From NCBI GenBank assembly GCA_030427735.1, contig JAUIBP010000001.1, positions 372,001-436,000 on the forward strand: 64,000 bases of DNA, read 5' to 3'. Below the pieces are notes generated by a model that did no database searches, was not told the DNA's origin, and worked only from the letters and a program-made list of their open reading frames with translations. Both the position numbers and the translations under genes were made by a program. This DNA comes from Bacteroidia bacterium. GTDB taxonomy: Bacteria > Bacteroidota > Bacteroidia > Flavobacteriales > Flavobacteriaceae. Positions 16,132 to 25,143 of the stretch are shown in pieces (positions within the stretch are counted from its first letter, which is position 1; each line of letters starts with the position of its first letter).

Positions 16132-16974
16132 ATGATTAATTTTAACGGAAACATTCAAGAAAACACCACCACTTTATCTATAAACAATAGAGGTTTTGCT
16201 TACGGAGATGCTTTATTTGAAACCATAAAAACATCTTATGGAAAAATACTGTTTTGGGAAGATCACTATTTTAGACTTATGGCATCCATGCGCATTTTAC
16301 GTATGGAAATCCCCATGAACTTTACCATGGAGTTTTTAGAAGAACAAATAAAAAACACGCTTGAAGCCAACCAATTAACGAATAACTCTGCCCGAGTAAA
16401 ACTTACTGTATTTAGAAACGAAGGCGGATTATATTTGCCAGAAACAAACAACGTAAGTTTTATTATTACCACAAAAGCTTTAGAAACCGATTTTTACACC
16501 ATCAATACAGCAACTTACGAAGTCGATTTATTTAAAGATTACTACATTTCGCCTAGCTTACTTTCTACTTTAAAAACCACAAATAAAGCTTTACATGTAG
16601 TCGGTAGTATTTATGCAAAAGAAAACAAACTCGATAATTGCCTAATTTTAAATACCAACAAACATGTAGTAGAAGCCTTAAACGGAAATATTTTTGTTGT
16701 TAAAAATCAAACTATAAAAACAGCACCTTTATCTGATGGTTGTTTAAAAGGTGTTATGCGTACTCAGGTTATCGAAGTTATAAAAAGTGTGCCCGGTTAC
16801 ACGTTGATTGAAGATTCTATTTCGCCTTTCGAATTACAGAAAGCTGATGAAATATTTATAACTAACACCATTACGGGCATACAACCTATAAGTAAATACC
16901 GTAAAAAAATATTTACAAATGTGGTTTCAAAATCATTGTTACAAAAATTGAATGTAAAAATACGCTTGGGTTAG
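16132..16974 (+). CDS. pabC: Class IV PLP-dependent enzyme, probably aminodeoxychorismate lyase
   Basis: 280 residues from ATG 16132 (MINFNG). The frame is open from ATG 16087, but family members begin at MINFNG. Class IV aminotransferase features: NNRGFAYGDALFETI near the N-terminus, catalytic Lys in STLKTTNKAL, VVEALNGNIF, and TITGIQPI near the C-terminus in place of the usual T(N/A)xxxGixPV. Family knowledge: PabC releases p-aminobenzoate from aminodeoxychorismate for folate synthesis. A branched-chain or D-amino-acid aminotransferase is the alternative. Its 3' end overlaps the convergent yqgE-like gene by 4 bp. Confidence 0.78.
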   Translation: MINFNGNIQENTTTLSINNRGFAYGDALFETIKTSYGKILFWEDHYFRLMASMRILRMEIPMNFTMEFLEEQIKNTLEANQLTNNSARVKLTVFRNEGGLYLPETNNVSFIITTKALETDFYTINTATYEVDLFKDYYISPSLLSTLKTTNKALHVVGSIYAKENKLDNCLILNTNKHVVEALNGNIFVVKNQTIKTAPLSDGCLKGVMRTQVIEVIKSVPGYTLIEDSISPFELQKADEIFITNTITGIQPISKYRKKIFTNVVSKSLLQKLNVKIRLG

Positions 16975-17531
16975 TTATAACTTGGATTTTCTGGAGCATT
17001 AGACCAAATACTGTATTCCCCACCAAACTCTAACATTTTTTCTTTCCAAAACGTTTCGTAATCTTTTTCAATAATGTCTTTTTGGTATACGTTTTCGGTA
17101 ACCACCCACGAATTTATGCGCAGCTCTTCATCTAATTGTTTGCTGTCCCAACCTGAATATCCTAAAAAGAACCGAATGTCTTTTTCTTGTATTTGGTTAT
17201 TCGCAATAAGATCGGCTACAACATTAAAGTCGCCCCCCCAATAAATCCCTAAAGATATTTCTATACTATCGGGTATTAGCTCTGGAACTTTATGAATAAA
17301 ATATAAATTATCCTGCTCAACTGGTCCGCCATTATAGACTTTAAAATTGGCATCGATATCCGGTATAAGGTCTTTTATCGTATAATCTAAAGGCTTATTT
17401 AAAATAAAACCTATAGAGCCTTCATCGGTGTAATCTGCTAAAAGAACTATTGAGCGATTAAAAGATACATCACCTATTATTGATGGTTCCGCGATTAACA
17501 AATTACCTTTTTTTGGTTTAATTGTAATCAT
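16971..17531 (-). CDS. YqgE/AlgH family protein
   Basis: 186 residues, the family's usual length. Landmarks are GNLLIAEPSIIGDVSFNRSIVLLADY, GSIGFILNKPL, YNGGPVEQDNLYFIH and FFLGYSGWDSKQLDEEL. Cytosolic, single domain. The AlgH name comes from a Pseudomonas alginate regulator, but in most bacteria the role is unknown and there is no reason to link it to the alginate locus here. Confidence 0.92.
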   Translation of the reverse strand: MITIKPKKGNLLIAEPSIIGDVSFNRSIVLLADYTDEGSIGFILNKPLDYTIKDLIPDIDANFKVYNGGPVEQDNLYFIHKVPELIPDSIEISLGIYWGGDFNVVADLIANNQIQEKDIRFFLGYSGWDSKQLDEELRINSWVVTENVYQKDIIEKDYETFWKEKMLEFGGEYSIWSNAPENPSYN

Positions 17532-17602
17532 ATGTCATAGGAATTTATAATTAAATCTAATATTATTTTTGTTAAAATCCAATATTTGTAGTCATAATAA
17601 TA

Positions 17603-17631
17603 AAAAAGCCTTCTTTAAAAGAAGGCTTTTT
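17603..17631 (-). terminator. Terminator of the HU gene
   Basis: AAAAAGCCTTCT pairs with AGAAGGCTTTTT around a 5-nt loop, 24 bp beyond the HU stop codon, with T-rich flanks on both strands. Confidence 0.85.
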
Positions 17632-17654
17632 ATAAGTATAAATGATGTAAATGA

Positions 17655-17927
17655 TTAGTTTACAGCATCTGATAATTCTGATCCAGCTTTGAATTTTACT
17701 ACATTTTTAGCAGCAATTTGAATAGTCTTTCCTGTTTGAGGGTTACGTCCTTCTCTTGCAGCTCTTTGAGATACTGAAAAAGAACCAAATCCTACTAAAG
17801 ATACTCTTTTACCACCTTTTAATGCACCTCCTATTTCGGTAAGAGCACTTTCTAATGCTTTTTTTGCAGCTGCTTTAGAAATTCCTGCAGCTTCCGCCAT
17901 TGCATCGATTAATTCTGTTTTGTTCAT
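17655..17927 (-). CDS. HU-family DNA-binding protein
   Basis: 90 residues from ATG 17927 ([15 protein letters not shown]). The frame is open 32 residues further upstream, but that extension is not HU-like. The HU signature [26 protein letters not shown] forms the DNA-binding arm with its Pro. Family knowledge: HU dimers bend and compact DNA. Single-gene transcript with its own terminator. Confidence 0.96.
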   Translation of the reverse strand: MNKTELIDAMAEAAGISKAAAKKALESALTEIGGALKGGKRVSLVGFGSFSVSQRAAREGRNPQTGKTIQIAAKNVVKFKAGSELSDAVN

Positions 17928-18117
17928 AATTTTAAATTTAATTATTAATAAATCGTTGGTTAAACATTTGGTTAAATCCTTTACAAATTTATACGGATTA
18001 CCCAACCACGCAAGTAATAGCAAGGGAAATACACCTATTTGTTAATAACTTAACACATTTGTTAATAAAGACCATGTATTTCGTCGATATTTTAGTAAAT
18101 CGAGCAATAATAAGGGT

Positions 18118-19065
18118 TTACAGCATTTTTGCTCCGTTTTTGAATTCGTAGCCGTTTAATAAGTCTGTTGCACTCATATTTCGTTTCCCTGGCAACTTCA
18201 TAAAGTGGATTAAAATAAAACCGCCTTCTGCAGCTACCCGTATTTCTTTTTTACTACAAATGATGGTTCCTACTGCTAAAGTGTGTGTTTCTAAAACTTT
18301 CGACACCTCGTAAATTTTCACATCTAAAACCTCTTCTCCATTTTGTAATATGCACCAAGCCGCGGGGTAGGGACTTAAGCCTCGTATTTTATTATAAATA
18401 GTATCTATAGGCGCTGCCCAATCTATTTTACAATTATCTCTATTTAGTTTATACGCCGTTTTTAAATCGGCATCATCTGTTTGCGGAATCGTTTTTACTG
18501 TTTCTGCTTCTATTAGTTTAACAGTGTCGAGTACTAACTGACTACCAACACGCATTAATTTATCGTGTAATTGCCCTACATTCTCATCGGCTTCAATAGC
18601 AACTTCTTTTTGAAGAATCATAGCACCCGTATCTATTTTTTCGTCTATAAAAAAAGTAGACACACCTGTTTTAGTTTCCCCGTTTATTATCGCCCAATTA
18701 ATAGGTGCAGCTCCGCGGTAATTTGGCAACAAGGATGCATGCAAATTAAAGGTGCCCAATTCTGGCAAATTCCAAACTACTTTAGGCAACATTCTAAAAG
18801 CAACTACTATTTGTAAATTAGCCTGTAAGCCCTGTAGTGTTTTTAAGAAATCTTCGTCTTTTAAATTAGTTGGTTGTAAAATATTCAAGTTTTGCGACTC
18901 GGCATATTGTTTAACCGCACTTTGGTTTAATTTTCTACCACGACCCGCAGGTTTGTCTGGAGCTGTAATTACCCCCACGATATTATAATTGTTTTCGACT
19001 AAAGTTTTTAATGTATCTACCGCAAAATCGGGAGTTCCCATAAAAACAATTCTTAAGGTTTTCAT
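18118..19065 (-). CDS. fmt: Methionyl-tRNA formyltransferase
   Basis: 315 residues, full length. The N-terminal formyltransferase fold starts RIVFMGTPDFAVDTL. The 10-formyl-THF and catalytic region reads FNLHASLLPNYRGAAPINWAIINGE (Asn and His of the HASLLP motif), with DTGAMI downstream. The C-terminal domain from about 205 is the tRNA-binding OB-like fold (LSPYPAAWCIL). It formylates initiator Met-tRNA. It lies just downstream of the recQ gene on the same strand (39-bp gap). Confidence 0.97.
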   Translation of the reverse strand: MKTLRIVFMGTPDFAVDTLKTLVENNYNIVGVITAPDKPAGRGRKLNQSAVKQYAESQNLNILQPTNLKDEDFLKTLQGLQANLQIVVAFRMLPKVVWNLPELGTFNLHASLLPNYRGAAPINWAIINGETKTGVSTFFIDEKIDTGAMILQKEVAIEADENVGQLHDKLMRVGSQLVLDTVKLIEAETVKTIPQTDDADLKTAYKLNRDNCKIDWAAPIDTIYNKIRGLSPYPAAWCILQNGEEVLDVKIYEVSKVLETHTLAVGTIICSKKEIRVAAEGGFILIHFMKLPGKRNMSATDLLNGYEFKNGAKML

Positions 19066-19104
19066 TTTAGTATATGTTTAAAATCGTAAACGCCTTTTAC
19101 AGGT

Positions 19105-21006
19105 TTAAATATGAAATAATTTATATGTATTTGTTTTTGTAACCGCTATTATTTGATGTTCTAACAATTGTGTTATTACTTTAAGAACATCGGATTCTTT
19201 ACTCTTGAGAAGCGCTGCCAAATCTCTAGACGATAAATCGCCGTGTTCTAAAGCTGTAATAATTTGCTTTCGCAATGCGGCCAAATCTACTTTCGCTTGT
19301 GGTTTTGCACTAACACAAACCGAGCAAATGCCACAGGGTTGCACCTCCTTTTCTCCAAAATAAGTTAACAATTGTACCGTTTTACACATTGTATCGTCAT
19401 CGATATACTGCAAAACACTTTGTACCTGCTTTTGTTTTAAATTATTTTGCTGCTCTATAATATTAGCAATTCTATTAATGGTATTATTGTCTTCTCTAGG
19501 CTGAATAAAAGTTACTTGAGCATCGGTTTTAGATTGTTGTAAAGTAATAATATCGTCTTTAGCCAAAGCATCTAAAGCACGCATTAAAGTGGCTTCTGGT
19601 ATAGACGCTTTATCGGCAATTAAAGTAGTATTTATTTTTGTAGGATGCTCGAAAATACCACCGTAGGTTCTTAAAAGTGATTTAACGACTAATTGTAATT
19701 CGGTATGCGTATCTAAATAATGAAACAAAGCTGCATTGCTTACTGTAAATTGAAGCAAGGTTTTATTATTAAATTGTTTAGACAATGCTATAACACTGGT
19801 TCTGTCTAACAATTGCAGGGCATTAAAAGCCATAGTTCCGTTAAACTGATACGCCTTACAAAATGCGTTAAAACTAAAATCGTGAGTGGTTAATGCGCCT
19901 TCTCCAAAAGAAATCTGACAATAATTACACAATTTACGATATACCTGTTTTATAAAATCTATACTTGGTAAAACATCCAAAAACTGATTTTTAACCAATT
20001 CTACATCACTTTTATTCTTTAAAATTACTGCAAATGCCTTATCTCCATTTCTACCCGCACGACCAGCTTCCTGAAAATAACTTTCTAAACTCTCTGGTAA
20101 ATTTAAATGAATAACGGTTTTAACATCGGGTTTATCTATACCCATACCAAATGCATTCGTGGCTACCATTACTTGTATTTTATTAGCCAACCAATCGTTT
20201 AAACGGTCTTCTTTTTCGGTTGTGCTTAAACCCCCATGAAAAGCTGCTGCACTAATACCTTTAGCACTTAACAACTCCGATATTTCAAAAGTTAGTTTTC
20301 GGCTTCGCACATAAATGATAGATGAACTCTTGTATTTTTTTAAAATCGATTCTACTCGGTAGTATTTATCATCTTCGTGAAATACCATGTAGGCTAAATT
20401 AGGCCTGTAAAACGACTGCTTAAAAATTTTAGGCTTAATAAAGTCGAGTTCTTTTACAATATCGTCTACCACCAAAGGCGTGGCCGATGCTGTTAATGCC
20501 ATACAATTGGCTGTAGGCTGTAATTCCCTTAACAAGGTTATATTTTTATATGCAGGTCTAAAATCGTTACCCCATTGCGAAATACAATGCGCCTCATCTA
20601 CGGCAATAAGGCTTACATTCATTTGTCTAATACGAGCCTGCACTAACTCTTGCTGTAAACGTTCTGGCGAAATGTACAAGAATTTATAGTTACCATAAAT
20701 ACAGTTATCTAACATGGTGTCTATTTGGTTATAAGACAAACCGCTTGTAAGAGCCATGGCCTTAATACCTTTATCCTGTAAAACACGTACTTGATTTTTC
20801 ATTAAGGCTACTAAAGGCGAAATAACTATGCAAACCCCTTCTTTTACTAACGCTGGAATTTGAAAACACATCGATTTTCCGCCTCCTGTAGGCATAAGCA
20901 CAAAAACATCTTCGCCTGCCAAAGCTGCCTGTATGGCTTCTTCTTGAAATGGCCTAAACGCCGTAAAGCCCCAATAACGTTCTAATATTTTTATGGGATG
21001 TTGCAT
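19105..21006 (-). CDS. recQ: ATP-dependent DNA helicase RecQ
   Basis: 633 residues. Helicase motifs: LMPTGGGKSMCFQIPAL (Walker A, near 36-52), VDEAHCISQWGNDFRP (DEAH box plus the RecQ aromatic-rich loop), VMVATNAFGMGIDKPDVK, and QEAGRAGRNG. The zinc-binding region (LLTYFGE...CGICSVC) and a C-terminal winged-helix-like tail follow. A second, shorter RecQ type without a clear HRDC domain is common in Flavobacteria and fits here. Its ATG overlaps the stop of the upstream AAA ATPase (TAATG), so the two are translationally coupled. Confidence 0.93.
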   Translation of the reverse strand: MQHPIKILERYWGFTAFRPFQEEAIQAALAGEDVFVLMPTGGGKSMCFQIPALVKEGVCIVISPLVALMKNQVRVLQDKGIKAMALTSGLSYNQIDTMLDNCIYGNYKFLYISPERLQQELVQARIRQMNVSLIAVDEAHCISQWGNDFRPAYKNITLLRELQPTANCMALTASATPLVVDDIVKELDFIKPKIFKQSFYRPNLAYMVFHEDDKYYRVESILKKYKSSSIIYVRSRKLTFEISELLSAKGISAAAFHGGLSTTEKEDRLNDWLANKIQVMVATNAFGMGIDKPDVKTVIHLNLPESLESYFQEAGRAGRNGDKAFAVILKNKSDVELVKNQFLDVLPSIDFIKQVYRKLCNYCQISFGEGALTTHDFSFNAFCKAYQFNGTMAFNALQLLDRTSVIALSKQFNNKTLLQFTVSNAALFHYLDTHTELQLVVKSLLRTYGGIFEHPTKINTTLIADKASIPEATLMRALDALAKDDIITLQQSKTDAQVTFIQPREDNNTINRIANIIEQQNNLKQKQVQSVLQYIDDDTMCKTVQLLTYFGEKEVQPCGICSVCVSAKPQAKVDLAALRKQIITALEHGDLSSRDLAALLKSKESDVLKVITQLLEHQIIAVTKTNTYKLFHI

Positions 21007-21548
21007 TACACCGCTTGTATAACTTTTAGTATATAATCGACACGTTTTTCAACCGTATCGAAAGGCACATCTAACAGCTTGTAATTAAACGCTGAGTAGG
21101 TATTTACCAAAGCTTCATGAATTTCTAATGCCTGATCAAAATTTTCGTAACGCACAGCATCACTTTGATAAATCGCTTTCCAAGGCTTTAAAATGAAAAC
21201 CACATCGTATGTCATTTGCTTACAATCCGATGTAAACTGATTGGGATACACGTCTCCAATATAATCCATATATGCCAAAACGTCGTGCACCCCACGATCT
21301 AAAAACACATACGGCGTTTTTAAATTTTCTGCTTCCTGAAATTGCTTTTTCCGACCTTCCAAAAGGCGCTCACTAAATAATAAGGGTTCTGTTAAAAACA
21401 GTTGTTCTACGCCTTCTGCTCTCGCATCTAAAGTTACTTGCCTAGATATTTCTTCCAAACATGTGTAGCCTCTTTTAGATAACGCATTTATAATAGACGA
21501 TTTTCCTGTTCCAGGACCTCCTGTTATAACAATTTTTTTAGTGTTCAA
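21006..21548 (-). CDS. Small P-loop ATPase (NadR-type AAA_28 domain)
   Basis: About 180 residues if started at TTG 21548 (LNTKKIVITGGPGTGKSS). The frame is open to ATG 21647, but that start lies inside the divergent DUF493 gene and past its promoter, so the shorter form is preferred. Walker A GGPGTGKSS, then EEISRQVTLDARAEG and LDRGVHDVLAYMDYIGD. This is the AAA_28/NadR ribosylnicotinamide-kinase-like fold, and a nucleoside or cofactor kinase role is plausible. The stop overlaps the recQ start. Confidence 0.78.
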   Translation of the reverse strand: MNTKKIVITGGPGTGKSSIINALSKRGYTCLEEISRQVTLDARAEGVEQLFLTEPLLFSERLLEGRKKQFQEAENLKTPYVFLDRGVHDVLAYMDYIGDVYPNQFTSDCKQMTYDVVFILKPWKAIYQSDAVRYENFDQALEIHEALVNTYSAFNYKLLDVPFDTVEKRVDYILKVIQAV

Positions 21549-21613
21549 TTTGGCAAGGTTTTGGTTGTAAAATTCGTAATTTAAATCAGAAATAAAAAAT
21601 GCAAAGCAAATAG

Positions 21614-21621
21614 TATCTTTG
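21614..21621 (+). promoter_or_regulatory. -7 box of the DUF493 gene
   Basis: TATCTTTG, an exact TAnnTTTG match, 18 bp before ATG 21640. The same TATCTTTGCG word precedes pheT at 63155-63164. Confidence 0.6.
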
Positions 21622-21639
21622 CGTCTCAAAACAAAACTT

Positions 21640-21933
21640 ATGAGCATACCACAAAATTCGAACGCATTCTACGACAAATTAAAATCTCAATTATACGATA
21701 CCGCCACTTGGCCATCGGAGTACCTTTATAAATTTATAGTAAAATCGGAACCTAAAAAAATAGCAGAAATCGAAGCTCTATTCAACAATATGGGTGCTGT
21801 TATTAAAACAATCCCGTCTAAAAACGGAAAATACACCAGCGTGTCTATAAATGTAAAAATGAAAGATCCTGAGGCTGTTATCTCAAAATACAAAGAAGTT
21901 ACAGAAAATGTAGAAGGTGTTATTAGTCTTTAA
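21640..21933 (+). CDS. DUF493 (YbeD-like) family protein
   Basis: 97 residues from ATG 21640 (MSIPQNSNAFYDKL). The extra residues upstream in frame overlap the promoter and are not real. A small ferredoxin-like alpha/beta fold: YLYKFIVKSEPKKIAEIEALF, then KNGKYTSVSINVKMKDPEAVISKYKEV. Family knowledge: YbeD-like proteins resemble regulatory (ACT-like) domains, with function mostly unknown. Divergent from the P-loop ATPase. Confidence 0.9.
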   Translation: MSIPQNSNAFYDKLKSQLYDTATWPSEYLYKFIVKSEPKKIAEIEALFNNMGAVIKTIPSKNGKYTSVSINVKMKDPEAVISKYKEVTENVEGVISL

Positions 21934-21999
21934 TATTTTTTTGTACTTTGCGAAAGCATAATTACTTCGTGCAACACATTAACACTACACAAATATATT

Positions 22000-22650
22000 T
22001 TGATAGATAACATAGAATATAACACAGAACGTGAACATTTGATTATTCCTGAATACGGAAGACATCTACAAAAAATGGTGAGTCACTTAAAAACTGTAAA
22101 AAATAAAGAAGATCGTAATAAAGAGGCAAATGCCATTATTTCGGTTATGGGCAACTTACAACCGCACTTAAGAGATGTACCCGATTTTCAACATAAATTA
22201 TGGGATCAGTTATTCATTATCGCTGAATTTGATTTGGATGTCGATTCGCCTTATGGTAAACCATCTAAAGAACTTTTGGAAAAACGCCCAGACCCACTGC
22301 CATACCCACAAAATTTTCCAAAATACAGGTTTTATGGCAACAATATAAAAACCATGATAGATGTGGCAAACACCTGGGATGATGGCGATCTTAAAGACGC
22401 ACTTATTTATACCATTGCCAACCACATGAAAAAATGTTTTTTAAATTGGAACAAAGACACTGTAGACGACAATGTTATTTTTGACCATCTTTACGAATTA
22501 TCAGAAGGTAAAATCAATTTAAAAAATGCAGACGAAGACCTTTCGGATGCCACAAGTTTATTACGCAACAAAAAGAAATTTTCTTCCAACAAGAAAAACT
22601 ACAAAAAAAATTCTAACTCCAATTCTAACCGTAATAGAAAACGCTACTAA
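22000..22650 (+). CDS. DUF4290 family protein
   Basis: 216 residues, flavobacterial family of unknown role. It begins at a TTG codon (LIDNIEYNTEREHLIIPEYG); no ATG exists nearby, and the conserved family start MIDN fits this TTG. Mostly helical with RHLQKMVSHLKTVKN and NHMKKCFLNWNKDTVDD. The last 30 residues are a Lys/Asn/Ser/Arg-rich tail (NKKNYKKNSNSN). Only 6 bp separates it from murA, so the two are co-transcribed. The basic tail suggests nucleic-acid or envelope contact, which is inference. Confidence 0.88.
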   Translation: MIDNIEYNTEREHLIIPEYGRHLQKMVSHLKTVKNKEDRNKEANAIISVMGNLQPHLRDVPDFQHKLWDQLFIIAEFDLDVDSPYGKPSKELLEKRPDPLPYPQNFPKYRFYGNNIKTMIDVANTWDDGDLKDALIYTIANHMKKCFLNWNKDTVDDNVIFDHLYELSEGKINLKNADEDLSDATSLLRNKKKFSSNKKNYKKNSNSNSNRNRKRY

Positions 22651-22656
22651 TAGCTC

Positions 22657-23973
22657 ATGGCAACATTTATTATAGAAGGACAGCACCAATTACAAGGCAG
22701 CATCCAACCCCAAGGCGCTAAAAACGAAGCACTTCAAATTTTATGTGCCGTTTTACTTACAGAAGAAACTATAACTATACATAACATTCCAGATATTGTA
22801 GACGTTAATAAACTTATAGATTTATTGCGTAATCTTGGAGTAAAAATAAACAAAATAGCTGCTGGTAGTTATACCTTTAAAGCAGACGACATCAATTTAA
22901 AATACTTAGAATCTGAAGCTTTTAAAGAAGATGGCAAAGGGTTAAGAGGTTCCATCATGATTGTTGGGCCATTGTTAGCCCGATTTGGCAAAGGCTATAT
23001 CCCAAAACCTGGTGGCGATAAAATTGGTCGTAGACGACTAGACACCCACTTTGAAGGGTTTATAAACCTAGGCGCTACATTTAGATACAATCGTGAAGAT
23101 CACTTTTACGGTGTTGAAGCCAAAAAACTAAAAGGCACTTACATGCTTTTAGACGAAGCCTCGGTTACAGGTACTGCTAATATTGTAATGGCTGCCGTTT
23201 TAGCCGAAGGCAAAACTACCATTTACAATGCCGCTTGCGAACCTTATTTACAACAACTTTGTAAAATGCTTAACCGCATGGGCGCTAAAATATCAGGTAT
23301 CGGGTCTAACTTACTTACTATAGAAGGTGTAAATACTTTGGGCGGCACCGACCACCGTATGTTACCGGACATGATCGAGATTGGAAGCTGGATAGGACTT
23401 GCTGCCATGACAAAAAGCGAATTAACCATAAAAAATGTGAGTTGGGACGATCTTGGTGTTATCCCTAACATATTCAGAAAACTTGGAATAACCGTTGAAA
23501 AACAAGGAGACGATATTCATATTCCAGCACATACAGAAGGTTACGAAATTCAAAATTATATAGATGGCTCTATTTTAACAATCTCCGATGCACCTTGGCC
23601 TGGGTTTACACCAGACCTTTTAAGCATTATCCTGGTTGTAGCAACACAAGCTAGAGGCAGTGTATTGGTACATCAAAAAATGTTTGAAAGCCGCTTATTT
23701 TTTGTAGATAAATTAATAGATATGGGCGCTAAAATAATACTTTGCGACCCCCATAGAGCAACTGTTATTGGGCATGATTTTAAATCGAGCTTAAAAGCTA
23801 CAACCATGACGTCGCCAGATATTAGAGCTGGAGTATCCTTATTAATAGCAGCATTATCTGCTAAAGGTACTTCTACCATACATAATATAGAACAGATAGA
23901 TCGTGGTTACGAAAATATTGATGAACGTTTACGAGCTATTGGTGCTAAAATCACGCGATTAGATTCCAACTAA
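22657..23973 (+). CDS. murA: UDP-N-acetylglucosamine 1-carboxyvinyltransferase
   Basis: 438 residues, full length. The EPSP-synthase-like double domain has GAKNEALQILCAVLLTEE (Lys22, Asn23), RGSIMIVGPLLARFGKG, ATTMTSPDIRAGVSLLIAAL and IDRGYENIDERLRAIGAKI. It makes the first committed step of peptidoglycan synthesis, adding enolpyruvate to UDP-GlcNAc. The loop residue that is Cys115 in E. coli is Asp121 here (KPGGDKIGRRRLD), the natural variant that prevents alkylation by fosfomycin. Follows DUF4290 and ends at a strong terminator. Confidence 0.96.
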   Translation: MATFIIEGQHQLQGSIQPQGAKNEALQILCAVLLTEETITIHNIPDIVDVNKLIDLLRNLGVKINKIAAGSYTFKADDINLKYLESEAFKEDGKGLRGSIMIVGPLLARFGKGYIPKPGGDKIGRRRLDTHFEGFINLGATFRYNREDHFYGVEAKKLKGTYMLLDEASVTGTANIVMAAVLAEGKTTIYNAACEPYLQQLCKMLNRMGAKISGIGSNLLTIEGVNTLGGTDHRMLPDMIEIGSWIGLAAMTKSELTIKNVSWDDLGVIPNIFRKLGITVEKQGDDIHIPAHTEGYEIQNYIDGSILTISDAPWPGFTPDLLSIILVVATQARGSVLVHQKMFESRLFFVDKLIDMGAKIILCDPHRATVIGHDFKSSLKATTMTSPDIRAGVSLLIAALSAKGTSTIHNIEQIDRGYENIDERLRAIGAKITRLDSN

Positions 23974-24000
23974 ACGTACAATATTTTTTAAACATCAAAC

Positions 24001-24047
24001 AAAAAACATCCGATAAGCTTTTTTAGATAGTTTATCGGATGTTTTTT
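24001..24047. terminator. Bidirectional terminator between murA and the next gene
   Basis: A perfect 16-bp inverted repeat (24001-24016 with 24032-24047), arms AAAAAACATCCGATAA and its complement, 15-nt loop, T-tract on both strands. It serves murA and the convergent gene ending at 24051. Confidence 0.9.
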
Positions 24048-24050
24048 TAG

Positions 24051-24587
24051 TTATATATTGGGTTCTGTATCTAAAGCAGCTTGTAACTTATCGTACATAA
24101 TCTGTTCTTTTTCACTAAAACGTACCCCTCCAAAACCTAGAAAACCACCTTCTTTTGCGGCATTAGCCACATGGTCTGCTATTTCTAATAACCAATGTTT
24201 ATATTCCTTGACTACATTAGGCGTTTCTTTAGCTTCTAAAATGCTAATCACTTCTGTGCATTCCATAAGCACTGCATCGGCAAGCTCTTCTGGTGTTTTT
24301 ATTTGGTAACTATTAATTTTATGCATCAGTCTAGCGCGTTGTGCTTTTGCACTTTCTATAGCTTCAGAACTTGTATCGGTTTCTGCATCGGGTACAATAG
24401 CGTTTATTACAGGATTGTCTTTATACGATTTTCGACCATCCAAAAAACTCTCAACAGTCGCCAACATTTCCTTGCCCGTACCTATTAAACCGCTACTTCC
24501 CGCACCCGCCATAATACTACCTATAAGCTGGGGTATGGTTGCAATTTTTTCCCATTCGTCTGTACTATATTGCGCTAATTTTTCCAT
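24051..24587 (-). CDS. Hypothetical cytosolic protein
   Basis: 178 residues; I do not recognise a named family. The N-terminal part has a Gly/Ala-rich stretch (IGSIMAGAGSSGLIGTGKEML), followed by helices with many Glu and Ala (SSEAIESAKAQRARLMHKI, ADAVLMECTEVISILEAKE) and KEGGFLGFGGVRFSEKEQ near the end. No signal peptide. Single gene with a shared terminator, not operonic with murA. Confidence 0.75.
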   Translation of the reverse strand: MEKLAQYSTDEWEKIATIPQLIGSIMAGAGSSGLIGTGKEMLATVESFLDGRKSYKDNPVINAIVPDAETDTSSEAIESAKAQRARLMHKINSYQIKTPEELADAVLMECTEVISILEAKETPNVVKEYKHWLLEIADHVANAAKEGGFLGFGGVRFSEKEQIMYDKLQAALDTEPNI

Positions 24588-24603
24588 AATATTAGTTTAT
24601 TAA

Positions 24604-25143
24604 AATTCCATTCTTAAGTTACAAACTTTAACTACACGTCTATATTAAGGAACTATTAAAATTAATTTCAGTGATTTCATTAAATAAATTTATTGTATCA
24701 CTTACACAAAAAACGAATCGCATGTAGTAAAAAGTATTAAAAAAATTGACTTTACTACTTTTAGAAGATTCAATTTTGCCCTACAAAAATTAACCAATAA
24801 CTAAGCAATTAGCGTTTTTAACAGTTTTATGGCAATCAAAACCCAAAAAAAGCGGCTATTTTTATCATATTTCAAACGTTTTCACTTTTTGTAATTGTTA
24901 AAAATATGTTAAAGACATTTCATGCGTTTTAGGCAATATTTGTAGTAATAGCGTGGCTTCTGTTAATATTAACATAATATTAAATATGTGTTAGCTGTTA
25001 AAATTATGACAAAAATCATAATTTCTATACAACAACCTATCGTATATTTGATAGTGTAATTAACAAGCAAAACAAGACGCTAACTATTTAAGCATCAGTA
25101 TTGTTAATTAATTACAATAAAAATAATTCAAAAACATACGATT
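24604..25143 (+). promoter_or_regulatory. Upstream region of the YceI-porin operon
   Basis: About 540 bp without a gene. It is very AT-rich. The only signal I can support is TATATTTG at 25043-25050, a TAnnTTTG -7 box about 94 bp before the first YceI start, with no clear -33 TTG. There are no operators of the alginate type. The remaining upstream 430 bp hold nothing I can name. Confidence 0.45.

Noticed and set aside
16971-17531. Link between the AlgH-named family and the alginate locus
   Set aside because: The name derives from a Pseudomonas phenotype; this gene sits in a core region 5 kb away with no shared operator.
17655-18023. N-terminally extended HU protein from 18023
   Set aside because: The 32 extra residues are not HU-like and the canonical MNKTELI start is at 17927.
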